From: Mesotaenium endlicherianum
Lineage: Eukaryota; Streptophyta; Zygnematophyceae; Zygnematales; Mesotaeniaceae
Direction of reading: 5' to 3'
NCBI GenBank assembly: GCA_009602735.1
Contig: WELA01009633.1
Location: 78,214 to 106,115 of the forward strand
DNA: 27,902 nt
Shown piece by piece: positions 9,616 through 17,963 of the stretch. A model generated the notes under the pieces. It was given only the letters and a program-made list of their open reading frames with translations. It was not told the origin of the DNA and did no database searches. Both the position numbers and the translations under genes were made by a program. Each line of letters begins with the position of its first letter. Within the stretch, counting starts at the first letter, position 1.

Positions 9616-10909
9616 AGTTTTGCTCCGCAGGACTCAACTTTCTGCTCTCATATGCCACAGGCTGTAATCCTTTGCCCTGGTCCTGGAGAAGAATGGCTCC
9701 CACTGCAAAGTTTGATGCGTCCGCGATGATGGTGAAAGGAAGCTCTGGACTGGCAATTGCCAACACAGGTGCCTGTGTTAACAGCTCTTTAATCTTCTCG
9801 AAGGCTTGCTTCTCCTTGTCACCCCATAGCCACTTCTCCTGCTTCTTCAACATGTCCGTGAGCGGTGCACACACCTTGGCAAATCCTTCAATGAAACGTC
9901 GATAATAATTCGCCATGCCGAGGAAACTCCTGAGTTGATGAATATCAGCAGGTACCGGCCAATCTCTGACTGCTTGCACCTTCTTCTGCTCCACCTTGAC
10001 TCCTTCAGCTCCCACTATGTGTCCAAGAAACTCGACCTCCTTGAGACAGAAGTCGCACTTGCTCATCTTCCCATACAGCTTCTGATCTCTCAAGACCTCC
10101 AACACCTTCCTCAGATGCCCCACATGCTCTTCCAAGGTCTTCGAATAGATCAGGATGTCGTCCAAAAATACCACCACAAACTGGTCCAAGTAGGGTCTGA
10201 AGATACTATTCATGAGGCCCATGAATGTAGCAGGTGCATTAGTCAATCCAAAAGGCATGATTCTGAACTCGAACAAACCATAGCGAGTTCTGAAAGCAGT
10301 CTTCTGAATGTCTCCTTCCGCAATTCGTACCTGGTGATAGCCACTCCTCAAATCGATCTTCAAGAAATACTTCGCCCCGACAAGCCTGTCAATCAACTCG
10401 TCCACTCGTGGAAGTGGGTACCTGTTCTTGATGGTGACCTTGTTGAGTGCCCGGTAGTCGACACACATCCTCATAGTCCCATCCTTCTTCTTCACAAATA
10501 AGATTGGCGCTGCAAATGGAGACTCGCTGGGTCGGATGAATCCCTTCTCCAACAACTCTGTCAGCTGCTTCTTCAACTCGTCCAACTCCGCAAAGGATTG
10601 ACGATAGGCGGGTCTCACTGGTGGCTTGCTCCCTGGTTCCAATTCAATCTTGTGCTCCATAGCTCTCTGTGGAGGTAATCCTGCAGGTAGTTCCTCAGGA
10701 AATACGCACTTGAACTCCTCCAACAGCGCCTTAATTTGGGCAGGCATCTGAGCAGGCTCCTTCTCTTGAGCAGTTGGGCCCTGCTCCTTCTGAGCAAGGG
10801 GATCAAACACCACTACTTGCTCCTCCGGCGATGTACATTTGCCCAGGCTGTTAGAATTCACGCTTGCTCCATCTGATGACCTGGCCAGGGCCACCGAAGC
10901 AAGGTACAT
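9437..10909 (-). pseudogene. Element 2 reverse transcriptase and RNase H start
   Basis: The frame has all RT landmarks: PYR-like substrate loop, [62 protein letters not shown] and the catalytic FLDD (about residues 248-251), then FLGHIVG and the connection domain. RNase H begins at [14 protein letters not shown] (about residue 393). Homology is correct up to about residue 434; the next 50 or so residues are out of frame because of a one-base insertion near 9607. The frame is preceded directly by a TAG (10910-10912) in the same phase as the protease frame, so PR and RT were one polyprotein. Confidence 0.95.
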
Positions 10910-11539
10910 CTAATTCACCTGATTCGCCCTGCATAGCTTCTTAACTTGCAGGCTCGACAGAAGACAGTTACTTGTGGTCGTATCTACCTCCACCTGTTTT
11001 GCTGTCTCCATTCGACCATCACGCCCTTGGACTTTCACTTGTCCTGTGCTCCAGTGCACTTGAGGGTTGGCTTTTCTCAGCCATGGTCGACCCAATATCA
11101 CCTCATGGTGACCTAACTCTGCCTGCTCCATAACTTCAGTACTCTGGTGCCCCGCTACTTCCACGTGAATAGCTTCCGTAGGTGCACCACACTTGAGTCT
11201 CTGCCCATTCGCCAAAATTGCCTCCTTAGGCTCATAATGCTTCTGCACAGGGATTCGCCACTCTTTCACCAGCTTCTTGTGCACAAAGTTTGCACTTGCG
11301 CCACTGTCGACCATACACTTCGCATTATTGCCGTCGACCACTCCTTCCACGATGATAGGCTTGTCAACGTCTTGTCTCTTGCTTCTCGGCAGGCTCCTGG
11401 GGATAACCTCCTTGTGAGTTCTCGTCTTCACGCCAGTAGACACCCCAGAACGACTTACTGGCGTCCTCCTTTTTCCTGCTGTTGAGGTTGCTTCGCCTTC
11501 ACATGACAGTCTCGAGCCAGATGTCCAAGCTTGCCGCAA
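10910..11539 (-). pseudogene. Element 2 aspartic protease
   Basis: The retropepsin active site is in CMVDSGASANFV (Asp at about residue 78 of the open frame) and the second conserved block is EVILGRPWLRKANPQVHW. The frame is in the -1 phase relative to gag and overlaps its last 85 bases, so its first residues up to the gag overlap are probably not translated. The stop TAG at 10910-10912 lies in phase with the RT frame that follows at once. The protease would cleave the Gag-Pol precursor. Confidence 0.9.
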
Positions 11540-12486
11540 CTATAGCACGGTCCTCTCGGCTTGAAATTCTGCTGCCTGCGCTGGTACTGCACAAGTCCCA
11601 ACTCCATGGGTACTGGACCTTGAATACTCGTGCTTGGCGCTTGAGATCCAAAGTGTCGATATCCTCCAAACTTGTGGCTGCTCCACTGCCTTTGACTATA
11701 CTCCACAGCGTCGACCCTTGTTGCCAATGCCATCATTTCTCCAAGACTGGTAGGGTCCTTGAGCGCCACTTCCTTGGCCACAGTTGGCTTGAGTCCCCTC
11801 TTGAACTTGTCCATCATCTCCGACTCGTGCATGGATGGACATTGAAGCACCAGCTCGTTGAAGCGCGATACATACTCTTGAACGCTTCCTCGTTGACGAA
11901 GGCGCACCAATAGATCTCGAGCGGTAGCCTCGGGTGCAATAGGTTGAAATTGCCTCTTCAAGCCTTCAAATAGCTGATCAACAGTAGCAGGAACTCCAGA
12001 CAGCTGCTCTTCTCGTTCATACCAAGCTCCAGCACTCTTCTGCAGCAAAGTTATGACAAAGGCGACTTGCCTGTCGGGCGTGAGCGCAGAATACTCCATA
12101 AACTTCTTCACTCCAAAAATCCATTGATGAACAGGCGGCGATCCACGCTCTCCAGTATAAACTTCAGGCTTAGGCGCACGCACTCCTGATGCGGGTGGAA
12201 TAACTGGTTGCACCACTGGGTTAACATGAATCGGTGGTACAACAGGTGCAGGTGCCGAACTCGTCGAAGCGGCGTTCCCCATAACAACTCGCACCATTCT
12301 CTCCACCTCCGCGCGCATATTTTGTTGAAACTGGGTGTAGACTTCTCCTCCAATTGCATTTGCCATTTGCCTTAGCATCGCCTGCATCTCTTGTTGCTCC
12401 CTGGTCATTGTTGGTGCTGCCTGCTGCCCCACGCGCTCGACATGCTCGACATGTTCGCCTCCTCCAGCTGCCGGCTGCGACTCCAT
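11455..12486 (-). CDS. Element 2 gag (capsid/nucleocapsid)
   Basis: An intact 343-codon frame starts 38 bases after the 5' LTR. A Gln/Met-rich coiled segment (about residues 25-60) and a Pro/Val linker precede the capsid domain (about residues 105-265): PEVYTGERG, WIFGVKKFMEYS, FVITLLQKSAGAWY, FEGLKRQFQPI, SVQEYVSRFNEL, KRGLKPTVAKEV. A CCHC zinc knuckle (CYSCGKLGHLARDC) lies near the C terminus, followed by a Gln/Lys tail. It forms the virus-like particle and binds genomic RNA. It is the only undamaged gene of the element. Confidence 0.9.
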   Translation of the reverse strand: MESQPAAGGGEHVEHVERVGQQAAPTMTREQQEMQAMLRQMANAIGGEVYTQFQQNMRAEVERMVRVVMGNAASTSSAPAPVVPPIHVNPVVQPVIPPASGVRAPKPEVYTGERGSPPVHQWIFGVKKFMEYSALTPDRQVAFVITLLQKSAGAWYEREEQLSGVPATVDQLFEGLKRQFQPIAPEATARDLLVRLRQRGSVQEYVSRFNELVLQCPSMHESEMMDKFKRGLKPTVAKEVALKDPTSLGEMMALATRVDAVEYSQRQWSSHKFGGYRHFGSQAPSTSIQGPVPMELGLVQYQRRQQNFKPRGPCYSCGKLGHLARDCHVKAKQPQQQEKGGRQ

Positions 12487-12507
12487 AATATAATATGCAA
12501 ACTAGCC

Positions 12508-12521
12508 CTAAATCGATACCA
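12508..12521 (-). promoter_or_regulatory. Primer-binding site of element 2
   Basis: Two bases after the 5' LTR end the - strand reads tggtatcgatttag. The first eight bases equal those of the element 1 PBS, but the rest departs from the initiator Met-tRNA complement, so the primer is unsure. Confidence 0.6.
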
Positions 12522-12523
12522 GA

Positions 12524-13268
12524 TGAAAGGGGCAGAGTGCCCTAGTGGAAGCGTAGTGACTCACGAGGAACAAAGCTAGTTGCAATCATACTCAAGAGTG
12601 CAGCGGCATATTGCTAAGAAAGCTTAGGAAAGTTACTTGACATTTTGAGTGGCAGAAAAACTGCTCACAAATGATGTAGGATGAAAGGCCTTGTCATTAC
12701 AAACCCGTAGAAATTTACAGAAGTGAAAACTGATAAGAAACAAAGAAGTTATGCCTATTTATAATTTTCTGCCTAAGTGCTCCCCTCTAGGAGGAAGCTA
12801 CGGATTTTCCCTAGTTTTCGTCAAATCGTCCCTTCCAAAATATTCGTGAGTAAGCCAGATCAGTCTAATTTGACGTGTCGGGCTGATTTGACGTCCACAT
12901 ACATGCATCGACATTACTAGAATATTCTATCTTAGACGCGCTAGGCTAAATCGAAACTTCTAGGTAAATCGACCTAGTCGGCACTCCGCGTCAGCCGAAC
13001 TTACGTGAAGGTTCGAGTTCATTCTAACGGGCCAGATCGCTCGACGCTGTCGGTCAATCCGACGGTCGCGCTCACCGCGAATTAAGGACAGTCGTCAACC
13101 GACCTCAAAACTAATTAAACTTCAGAAATCCGTAACTCTCTCAATACTTGACCAAATTCGATGAACTTTATATCAAAATGACCACAAAAATGCACTCTAC
13201 ACTGCTATACAATCAAAACATACTTCCATGAAACTCAAAAATGCACTTTATAAACCTGTGACCTTACA
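12524..13268 (-). repeat. 5' LTR of element 2 (745 bp)
   Basis: Partner of 7124-7867, with TG/CA ends and followed by the PBS and gag in element orientation. The core-promoter TTATAAATAGG lies at + strand 12754-12764 in the opposite sense. Confidence 0.95.
12754..12764 (-). promoter_or_regulatory. TATA box of the element 2 5' LTR
   Basis: TTATAAATAGG on the - strand is conserved in all three LTR copies (7353-7363, 12754-12764 and 16939-16949). It probably sets the start of the genomic RNA about 500 bp into the LTR. Confidence 0.6.
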
Positions 13269-13273
13269 ACGGG
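13269..13273. repeat. Target-site duplication of element 2, right copy (ACGGG)
   Basis: Identical to 7119-7123. Taking one copy as the original, the phase of element 1 gag before 7123 and after 13273 is the same. Confidence 0.9.
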
Positions 13274-13554
13274 TTCCGGCGACGCGGGTGTACGCAGCCC
13301 CTTCCACATCCGAATCAAGACCCACACTCATGGAAATCGGAGTTATTAAAAGGGACCCCGCGGCTGCCCGGAAGAGTGGAAGACCCTTCAATGACACTTA
13401 TGATGCAAGAAACCAGCAAGGAGTGAAAGCAAGACTCTCCCCGGCTGAAAAAGAAGCTCTCATGACGGCTGGACTATGCTTTTATTGCAAGGAAAAGGGC
13501 CATCGTGCACTCTCATGCCCCAAAAAGTTGTCAAAAAACGGACAGCGCCGGTAG
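13274..13554 (+). pseudogene. Element 1 gag, C-terminal part with zinc knuckle
   Basis: This continues gag on the far side of element 2 in the same codon phase. It has a linker with LMEIGVIKRDP and GVKARLSPAEKEALM, then a CCHC knuckle (CFYCKEKGHRALSC, 13477-13518) and a basic tail to TAG at 13552-13554. The nucleocapsid segment binds RNA. The protease follows in a different phase. Confidence 0.85.
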
Positions 13555-15270
13555 GCCAGGAGCCTACCNAGAGCCTACCACCCCAAGACNGGAGCCTACC
13601 ACCCCAAGACCCACTTCACGAGAAGGCAACACGCCAAGTGAGGTGGAGACCCCCGTTGAAGACGACGTTCCAGCCCCAATGAGTTTGAGAGGTTACCTTG
13701 GAGGAGAGAAGGTCCATATCTTGGTGGACAGCGGAGCTCAAGGCACGTCATTGCTGCAGATTTTGCCACCAAGCACGGTATTACTATGCGAACTCTTGAC
13801 CACGACGAGGAGATTATGATGCCCGATGGATTCTCCTATACTACCCCTTCGAAGAAGACATACCCCTTGGCACTCTCTATCAAGTCCTTCAAGGATAGAG
13901 TAGTGTTCTCCCCCATCCAATTGGGCAAGTACGACGTCATCCTAGGGACGCCTTGGTTGACCAAGCACAACCCCCAAGTTGATTGGAGGACCGGTACTAT
14001 CAAGATCAAGAATGACATCACTTCAAGAATCTGTATTTTGCGCGCAATCCAGAATATCCAGACCCAAGACATCGAGAAGCCGACACACGAGATACTATTG
14101 TTCGCCCTCCAAATCAAGAGACTTGGGAGGAAGGGACACGAGCTTCTTTTGGCCTTGATCACGCCAAAAGACATCAAGGAAGACATCGAGAGTCAAGAAG
14201 GCAGCCCCATTCCCAAGGTGATACAAGAAGTCTTAGAGGACTACAAAGAAGTGTTCTCCCCGGAATTGCCCGAGGGCCTACCCCCCAAAAGATTCGTAGA
14301 CCACAAGATAGAGTTGGAGTCCGGAAGCAAGCCCATCTCTCGGCCTACGTTCAATATGTCATACACGGAGCTAGACGGAGTCAAGAAGCAAATCAAGGAG
14401 CTACTGGAGCATGGCTTCATTCGACCTAGCAAGTCGCCATTTGGAGCCCCGGTGCTATTTGTCAAGAAGAAAGATGGTACCTTGAGGATGTGTGTGGACT
14501 ATCGCGCCCTCAACAAGATCACCATCAAGAATCGATACCCGCTGCCGCGCATGGATGAGCTCATGGACCGGCTGGTTGGAGCCAAGTACTTCACGAAGAT
14601 TGACTTACGGAGCGGCTACCACCAGATTCGCATCGCAGAACCGGACATAGAGAAGACGGCATTCAGGACAAGATATGGACATTTTGAGTTCATGGTCCTG
14701 CCATTTGGACTCACCAACGCGCCAGCAACTTTCATGACTATGATGAACACCATATTTCAGCCCATGTTGGACAGATTTGTGGTGGTATTCATCGATGACA
14801 TCCTTATCTACAGCAAGACCCTTGAAGAGCATGCGAGACACTTGAAAGAAGTCCTTGAAGTATTGAAGCAAAACAAGCTATTTGCGAAGGAGTCAAAGTG
14901 CGAGTTTGCCAAACAAGAAGTGGAGTTCCTAGGTCTCCACGTGACTGCTGATGGCATCAAGATAGACCCCAAGAAGACCACGGTGGTGGAGGAATGGCCA
15001 ACCCCCACGACCAAGAAAGAACTCCAGTCATTCTTGGGATTTGCCAATTGGTACAGGAGATTCATCCAAAGCTTCTCGCACATAGCAGCCCCCCTGGCAG
15101 ATGTACTCAAGAAGGACAGGCTTTATACATGGACCAAGAAAGAGGAAGAGGCATTTCAAGAGTTAAAGCGAAGATTGACCACATCCCCGGTGCTCACACT
15201 CCCAAGTCCAAACCCAGATTGGCCCTTCCACGTCATCACCGATGCATCTTCCTATGCAATAGGAGCAATT
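13555..15270 (+). pseudogene. Element 1 protease, reverse transcriptase and truncated RNase H
   Basis: The protease active site is [10 protein letters not shown] (Asp codon 13727-13729). A one-base loss near 13747 moves the frame, and the protease continues with [20 protein letters not shown] in the frame that stays open to the end. RT follows with [55 protein letters not shown] and catalytic FIDD (14788-14799), then the connection domain and the RNase H start [13 protein letters not shown]. Homology ends near 15270, and about 10 unrelated codons lead to a stop at 15304-15306. RT itself looks intact, but the gene cannot make integrase. Confidence 0.9.
13559..13610 (+). repeat. Short tandem repeat of about 20 bp with two N bases
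   Basis: The unit ggagcctaccaccccaagac occurs twice (13571-13589 and 13591-13610) and in a third partial copy at 13559-13570. An N sits at each junction (13569 and 13590). It lies exactly between the gag and pro frames, so the true length and phase here are uncertain. Confidence 0.7.
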
Positions 15271-15377
15271 TCAAACGCTTTAGTGTTTTGCCGTGTTGAA
15301 ATGTGAAAATGCATAGTTTGAATTTTGTGGAATATTGCCCCGTATGGAATTTGCCAATAGAAAGTTCAAAGTGGGTC
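15271..15377. other. Non-coding DNA between element 1 breakpoint and solo LTR A
   Basis: AT-rich sequence with no similarity I can see to the LTRs or pol. It is probably host DNA or the remnant of another element brought in by the deletion that removed the 3' part of element 1. Confidence 0.4.
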
Positions 15378-15379
15378 TG

Positions 15380-16079
15380 TGAAAGGGGAGAGGGTGCAGG
15401 GAATGCGCCATACACACTCACGCACCCTCACCCGCGAGTGGAAGCGTGCACGCGAACCTTTCCTAGTTGCATACACAAGGTGGAGTGGCCTGGTGGTGTG
15501 CCACTCTTGCAAGAGAGAGAGGGCTACATGAGAGAGGAGTGGAAAAGAACTCCCTCTATTAAGAAAAGTCGTGTACAAGTTAAGAAGGTTAGACTAGACT
15601 AGACAAGATAAGACTAGGCTCCCTCTTTTTATGCTTCAAGTCTAAGTGTCCTCTCTAGCAAAGTACCTCCAGAACCTTATACTATGGCTCCTTCCATGTA
15701 GGACCTTGCCTAGTTGGACAAGCTAGCACACTCACACGCACACACTCCAAAATATTCTACTATACAATCCACTAATTTCTCACGGAGTTTCTAGAAATTC
15801 CACGATCACTTTGGCACTCTACGTAATCGTACGTAGTTTCTGGAACCCTCATGATTCAATGTCCTACTTTCTGGACTCCAACCAAAATTTTCGTCACTGG
15901 ACCTGTCCTTGTCACTAAATTGAATCTGTGACACTAAAAACTCACTAAAAACTCCCAAAATTTATAACTTTCTCAATACTTGTCCAAATGACTTGAATTA
16001 AGGCCAAAGTTCTTCTGAAATCACACTCTGTGCATATAAAATGCTAGAAAGATACAAATTACACTTTGATAATCTTACA
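15380..16079 (-). mobile_element. Solo LTR A, family 3 (about 700 bp)
   Basis: In LTR orientation it runs TGTAAGATT to CCCCTTTCA. It is clearly homologous to 17238-17958 in inverted orientation, with shared blocks such as cgcgagtggaagcgtgcacg and acaaggtggagtggcctggtgg. GGGTC occurs at 15373-15377 and 16080-16084, with two extra bases (TG) between the left copy and the LTR end. No coding sequence lies next to it, so it is best read as a solo LTR left by recombination between the two LTRs of a former element. Confidence 0.8.
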
Positions 16080-16434
16080 GGGTCCATCTTATTGCCCTAC
16101 CCATGTTGACTTGGAACAATTTTCATTACTTCTGGATGAATAAATTTGCGTTGTTTCATGACTTGCACACGGTGTGAATTTGGCATATTTTATTTTTCCT
16201 ATTCTATGTTGGCTGGAGTCGTGGCTTGCTTTGATCAAGTTTGGATACACATCAAACCAATACGAGTGCAATTCTTATAGCTCAACAAGATCCGTTATAT
16301 GCACAATCTGGCAACTGACAAGATTTTTACAAACCCTTGCATCTTTTTTGCATCCTTCCTTGCATTCTTGCATCTTTCTTGCATCTCCGTACATAATGAG
16401 GACGAGTGTTAATCTCATGTTAACTTCTTGTTTT
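16080..16434. other. Non-coding DNA between solo LTRs A and C
   Basis: Apparent host spacer with a degenerate TTGCATCTT/TTGCATCC repeat at about 16336-16387. No gene is seen. Confidence 0.4.
16336..16387. repeat. Degenerate ttgcatctt tandem repeat
   Basis: About five ttgcat-containing units of 7-12 bp each, pyrimidine-rich between them. Confidence 0.6.
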
Positions 16435-17178
16435 TGTAAGGTCATAGGTTTATAAAGTGCCATTTTGAGTTTCATGAAAGTATGTTTTGATTGTATAGTA
16501 GTGTAGAATGCATTTTTTTGATCATTTTGATAGAAAGTTCATCGAATTTGGTCAAGTATTGAGAGAGTTATGGATTTCCGAAGTTTAATTAGTTTTGAGG
16601 TCGGTTGACGACTATCCTTAAATCGCGGTGAGCGCGACCGTCGGATTGACCGACAGCGTCGAGCGATCTGGCTCGTTAGAATTAACTCGAACCTTCACGT
16701 AAGTTTGGCTGACGCGGAGTGCCGACTAGGTCGATTTTCCTGGAAGTTTCGGTTTAGCCTAGCGCGTCTAAGATAGAATATTCTAGTAATGTCGATGCAT
16801 GTATGTGGACGTCAATTCGGCCCAATACGTCAGATTAGACTGATCTGGCTTACTCACGAATATTCTGGAAGGGACGATTTGATGAACACTTAGGAAAATC
16901 CGTAGCTTCCTCCTTGGGAGGAGCACTTAGGCAAAAAATTATAAATAGGCATAACTTCTTTGTTTCTTATCAATTTTCATTTCTGTAAATTTCTACGGGT
17001 TTGTAATGACAAGGCCTTTCAACCTAGTACATAAGTGAGCAGGTTCTTGTTACTCAAAATGTTGAGTAATTTTCCTAAGCTTTCTTAGTGATATGCCGCT
17101 GCACTCTTTAGTCTGATTGCAACTAGTTCCTTTCCTCGTGAGTTACTACGCTTTCACTCGGGCACTCTGCCCCTTTCA
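16435..17178 (+). mobile_element. Solo LTR C, element 2 family (744 bp)
   Basis: It runs TGTAAGG to CCCCTTTCA and matches the two LTRs of element 2 over the full length, in the opposite orientation (TATA box at 16939-16949). The flanks are GTTTT (16430-16434) and GTTTC (17179-17183), a target duplication with one change. No internal region is present, so this is a solo LTR. Confidence 0.9.
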
Positions 17179-17237
17179 GTTTCCATCTACACGTTGAATA
17201 CTTTCTTTTATCTTCTTCTACTGCAAAATATGGTTGA

Positions 17238-17958
17238 TGTAAGGTTATAAAAGTGTAGTTTGTATTTTTCTAGCATTTTATATGCATAGAATGTGATTTT
17301 AGAAGAACTTTGGCCTTTATTTCAAGTCATTTGGACAAGTATTGAGGAAGTCCATGAGTTTTGGGAGTTTTTAGTAAGTTTTTATCGTCACATATTCAAT
17401 TTAGTGACAGGGATAGGTCCAGTGACTAAAAATTTGGTTGGAGTCCAGGAAGTAGGACATTGAATCATGAGAATTCCAGAAACTACGTATGATTACGTAG
17501 AGCGTCAAGGTCTCGTGGAATTTCTAGGAACTCCGTGAGGAGTTTGTGGATTGTATAGTAGAATATTCTAGAGTGTGATTGTTTGTGCGTGTGAGTGTGC
17601 TTGCTTGTCCAACTAGGCAAGGTCACCTACATGGCAGGAGCCATAGGAGAAGGTTCTGGAGGTACTTTGCTAAAGAGGACACTTAGAGTTAGAGCATTAA
17701 TGGGAAGCACAAAGAAGTGGAGGGAGTCTAGTCTAGTCTAGTCTAGCCTTTTTATCTTGTACACGATTTTTCTTAATGAAGTAAGTTCTTTTCTACTCCT
17801 CTCTCATGTAGCCCTCTAACTCTTGCAAGGGTGGCATATACCACCAGGCCACTCCACCTTGTGTAGGCAACTATGAAAGGTCCTCGTGCACGCTTCCACT
17901 CGCGGGTGAGGGTGCGTAAGTGTGTATGGGCGCACTCCCCGCACCCTTCCCCCTTTCA
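17238..17958 (+). mobile_element. Solo LTR B, family 3 (721 bp)
   Basis: It runs TGTAAGG to CCCTTTCA, is flanked by perfect 5-bp duplications GTTGA (17233-17237 and 17959-17963), and is homologous to LTR A in reverse orientation. A TCTAG pentamer array (about 17726-17747) differs in length from the matching region of LTR A (about 15594-15618). Confidence 0.9.
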
Positions 17959-17963
17959 GTTGA

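Larger units (their letters stand above)
7124..13268 (-). mobile_element. Element 2: full-length chromovirus-type Ty3/gypsy retrotransposon nested in element 1
   Basis: Two LTRs of 744 and 745 bp in the same orientation bound a 4656-bp internal region read on the - strand. From 5' to 3' it has PBS, gag with zinc knuckle, aspartic protease, reverse transcriptase, RNase H, integrase with GPF motif, chromodomain and polypurine tract. This order (integrase last, with a chromodomain) is that of chromoviruses. A perfect 5-bp duplication flanks it. By eye the LTRs differ at roughly 20-25 sites plus one indel (about 97% identity), so the insertion is not recent. Pol carries TAG at 10910-10912, a one-base frameshift near 9607, TAA at 9097-9099 and TGA at 8038-8040, so the copy is non-autonomous. 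Confidence 0.95.
5649..15270 (+). mobile_element. Element 1: degenerate Ty3/gypsy LTR retrotransposon, 3'-truncated and interrupted by element 2
   Basis: The order 5' LTR (5649-6076), PBS (from 6078), gag, zinc knuckle, aspartic protease, reverse transcriptase and RNase H start on the + strand is that of a Ty3/gypsy element. Element 2 plus one copy of its target duplication accounts for 6150 bp of the span, leaving about 3.5 kb of element 1 itself. Homology stops near 15270, just after the first catalytic Asp region of RNase H. The rest of RNase H, integrase and the 3' LTR are absent from the window. The copy also carries a stop codon near the gag start and at least two frameshifts, so it is dead. 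Because the 3' LTR is missing, its own target duplication cannot be tested. Confidence 0.9.

Noticed and set aside
16335..16390. Repeated ttgcat units as a CRISPR-like array
   Set aside because: Units are too short and irregular, without unique spacers, in an evidently eukaryotic sequence.
15380..17958. LTRs A and B as the two ends of one element
   Set aside because: They are in inverted orientation, B has its own perfect GTTGA duplication and there is no coding sequence between them, so two independent solo LTRs fit better.
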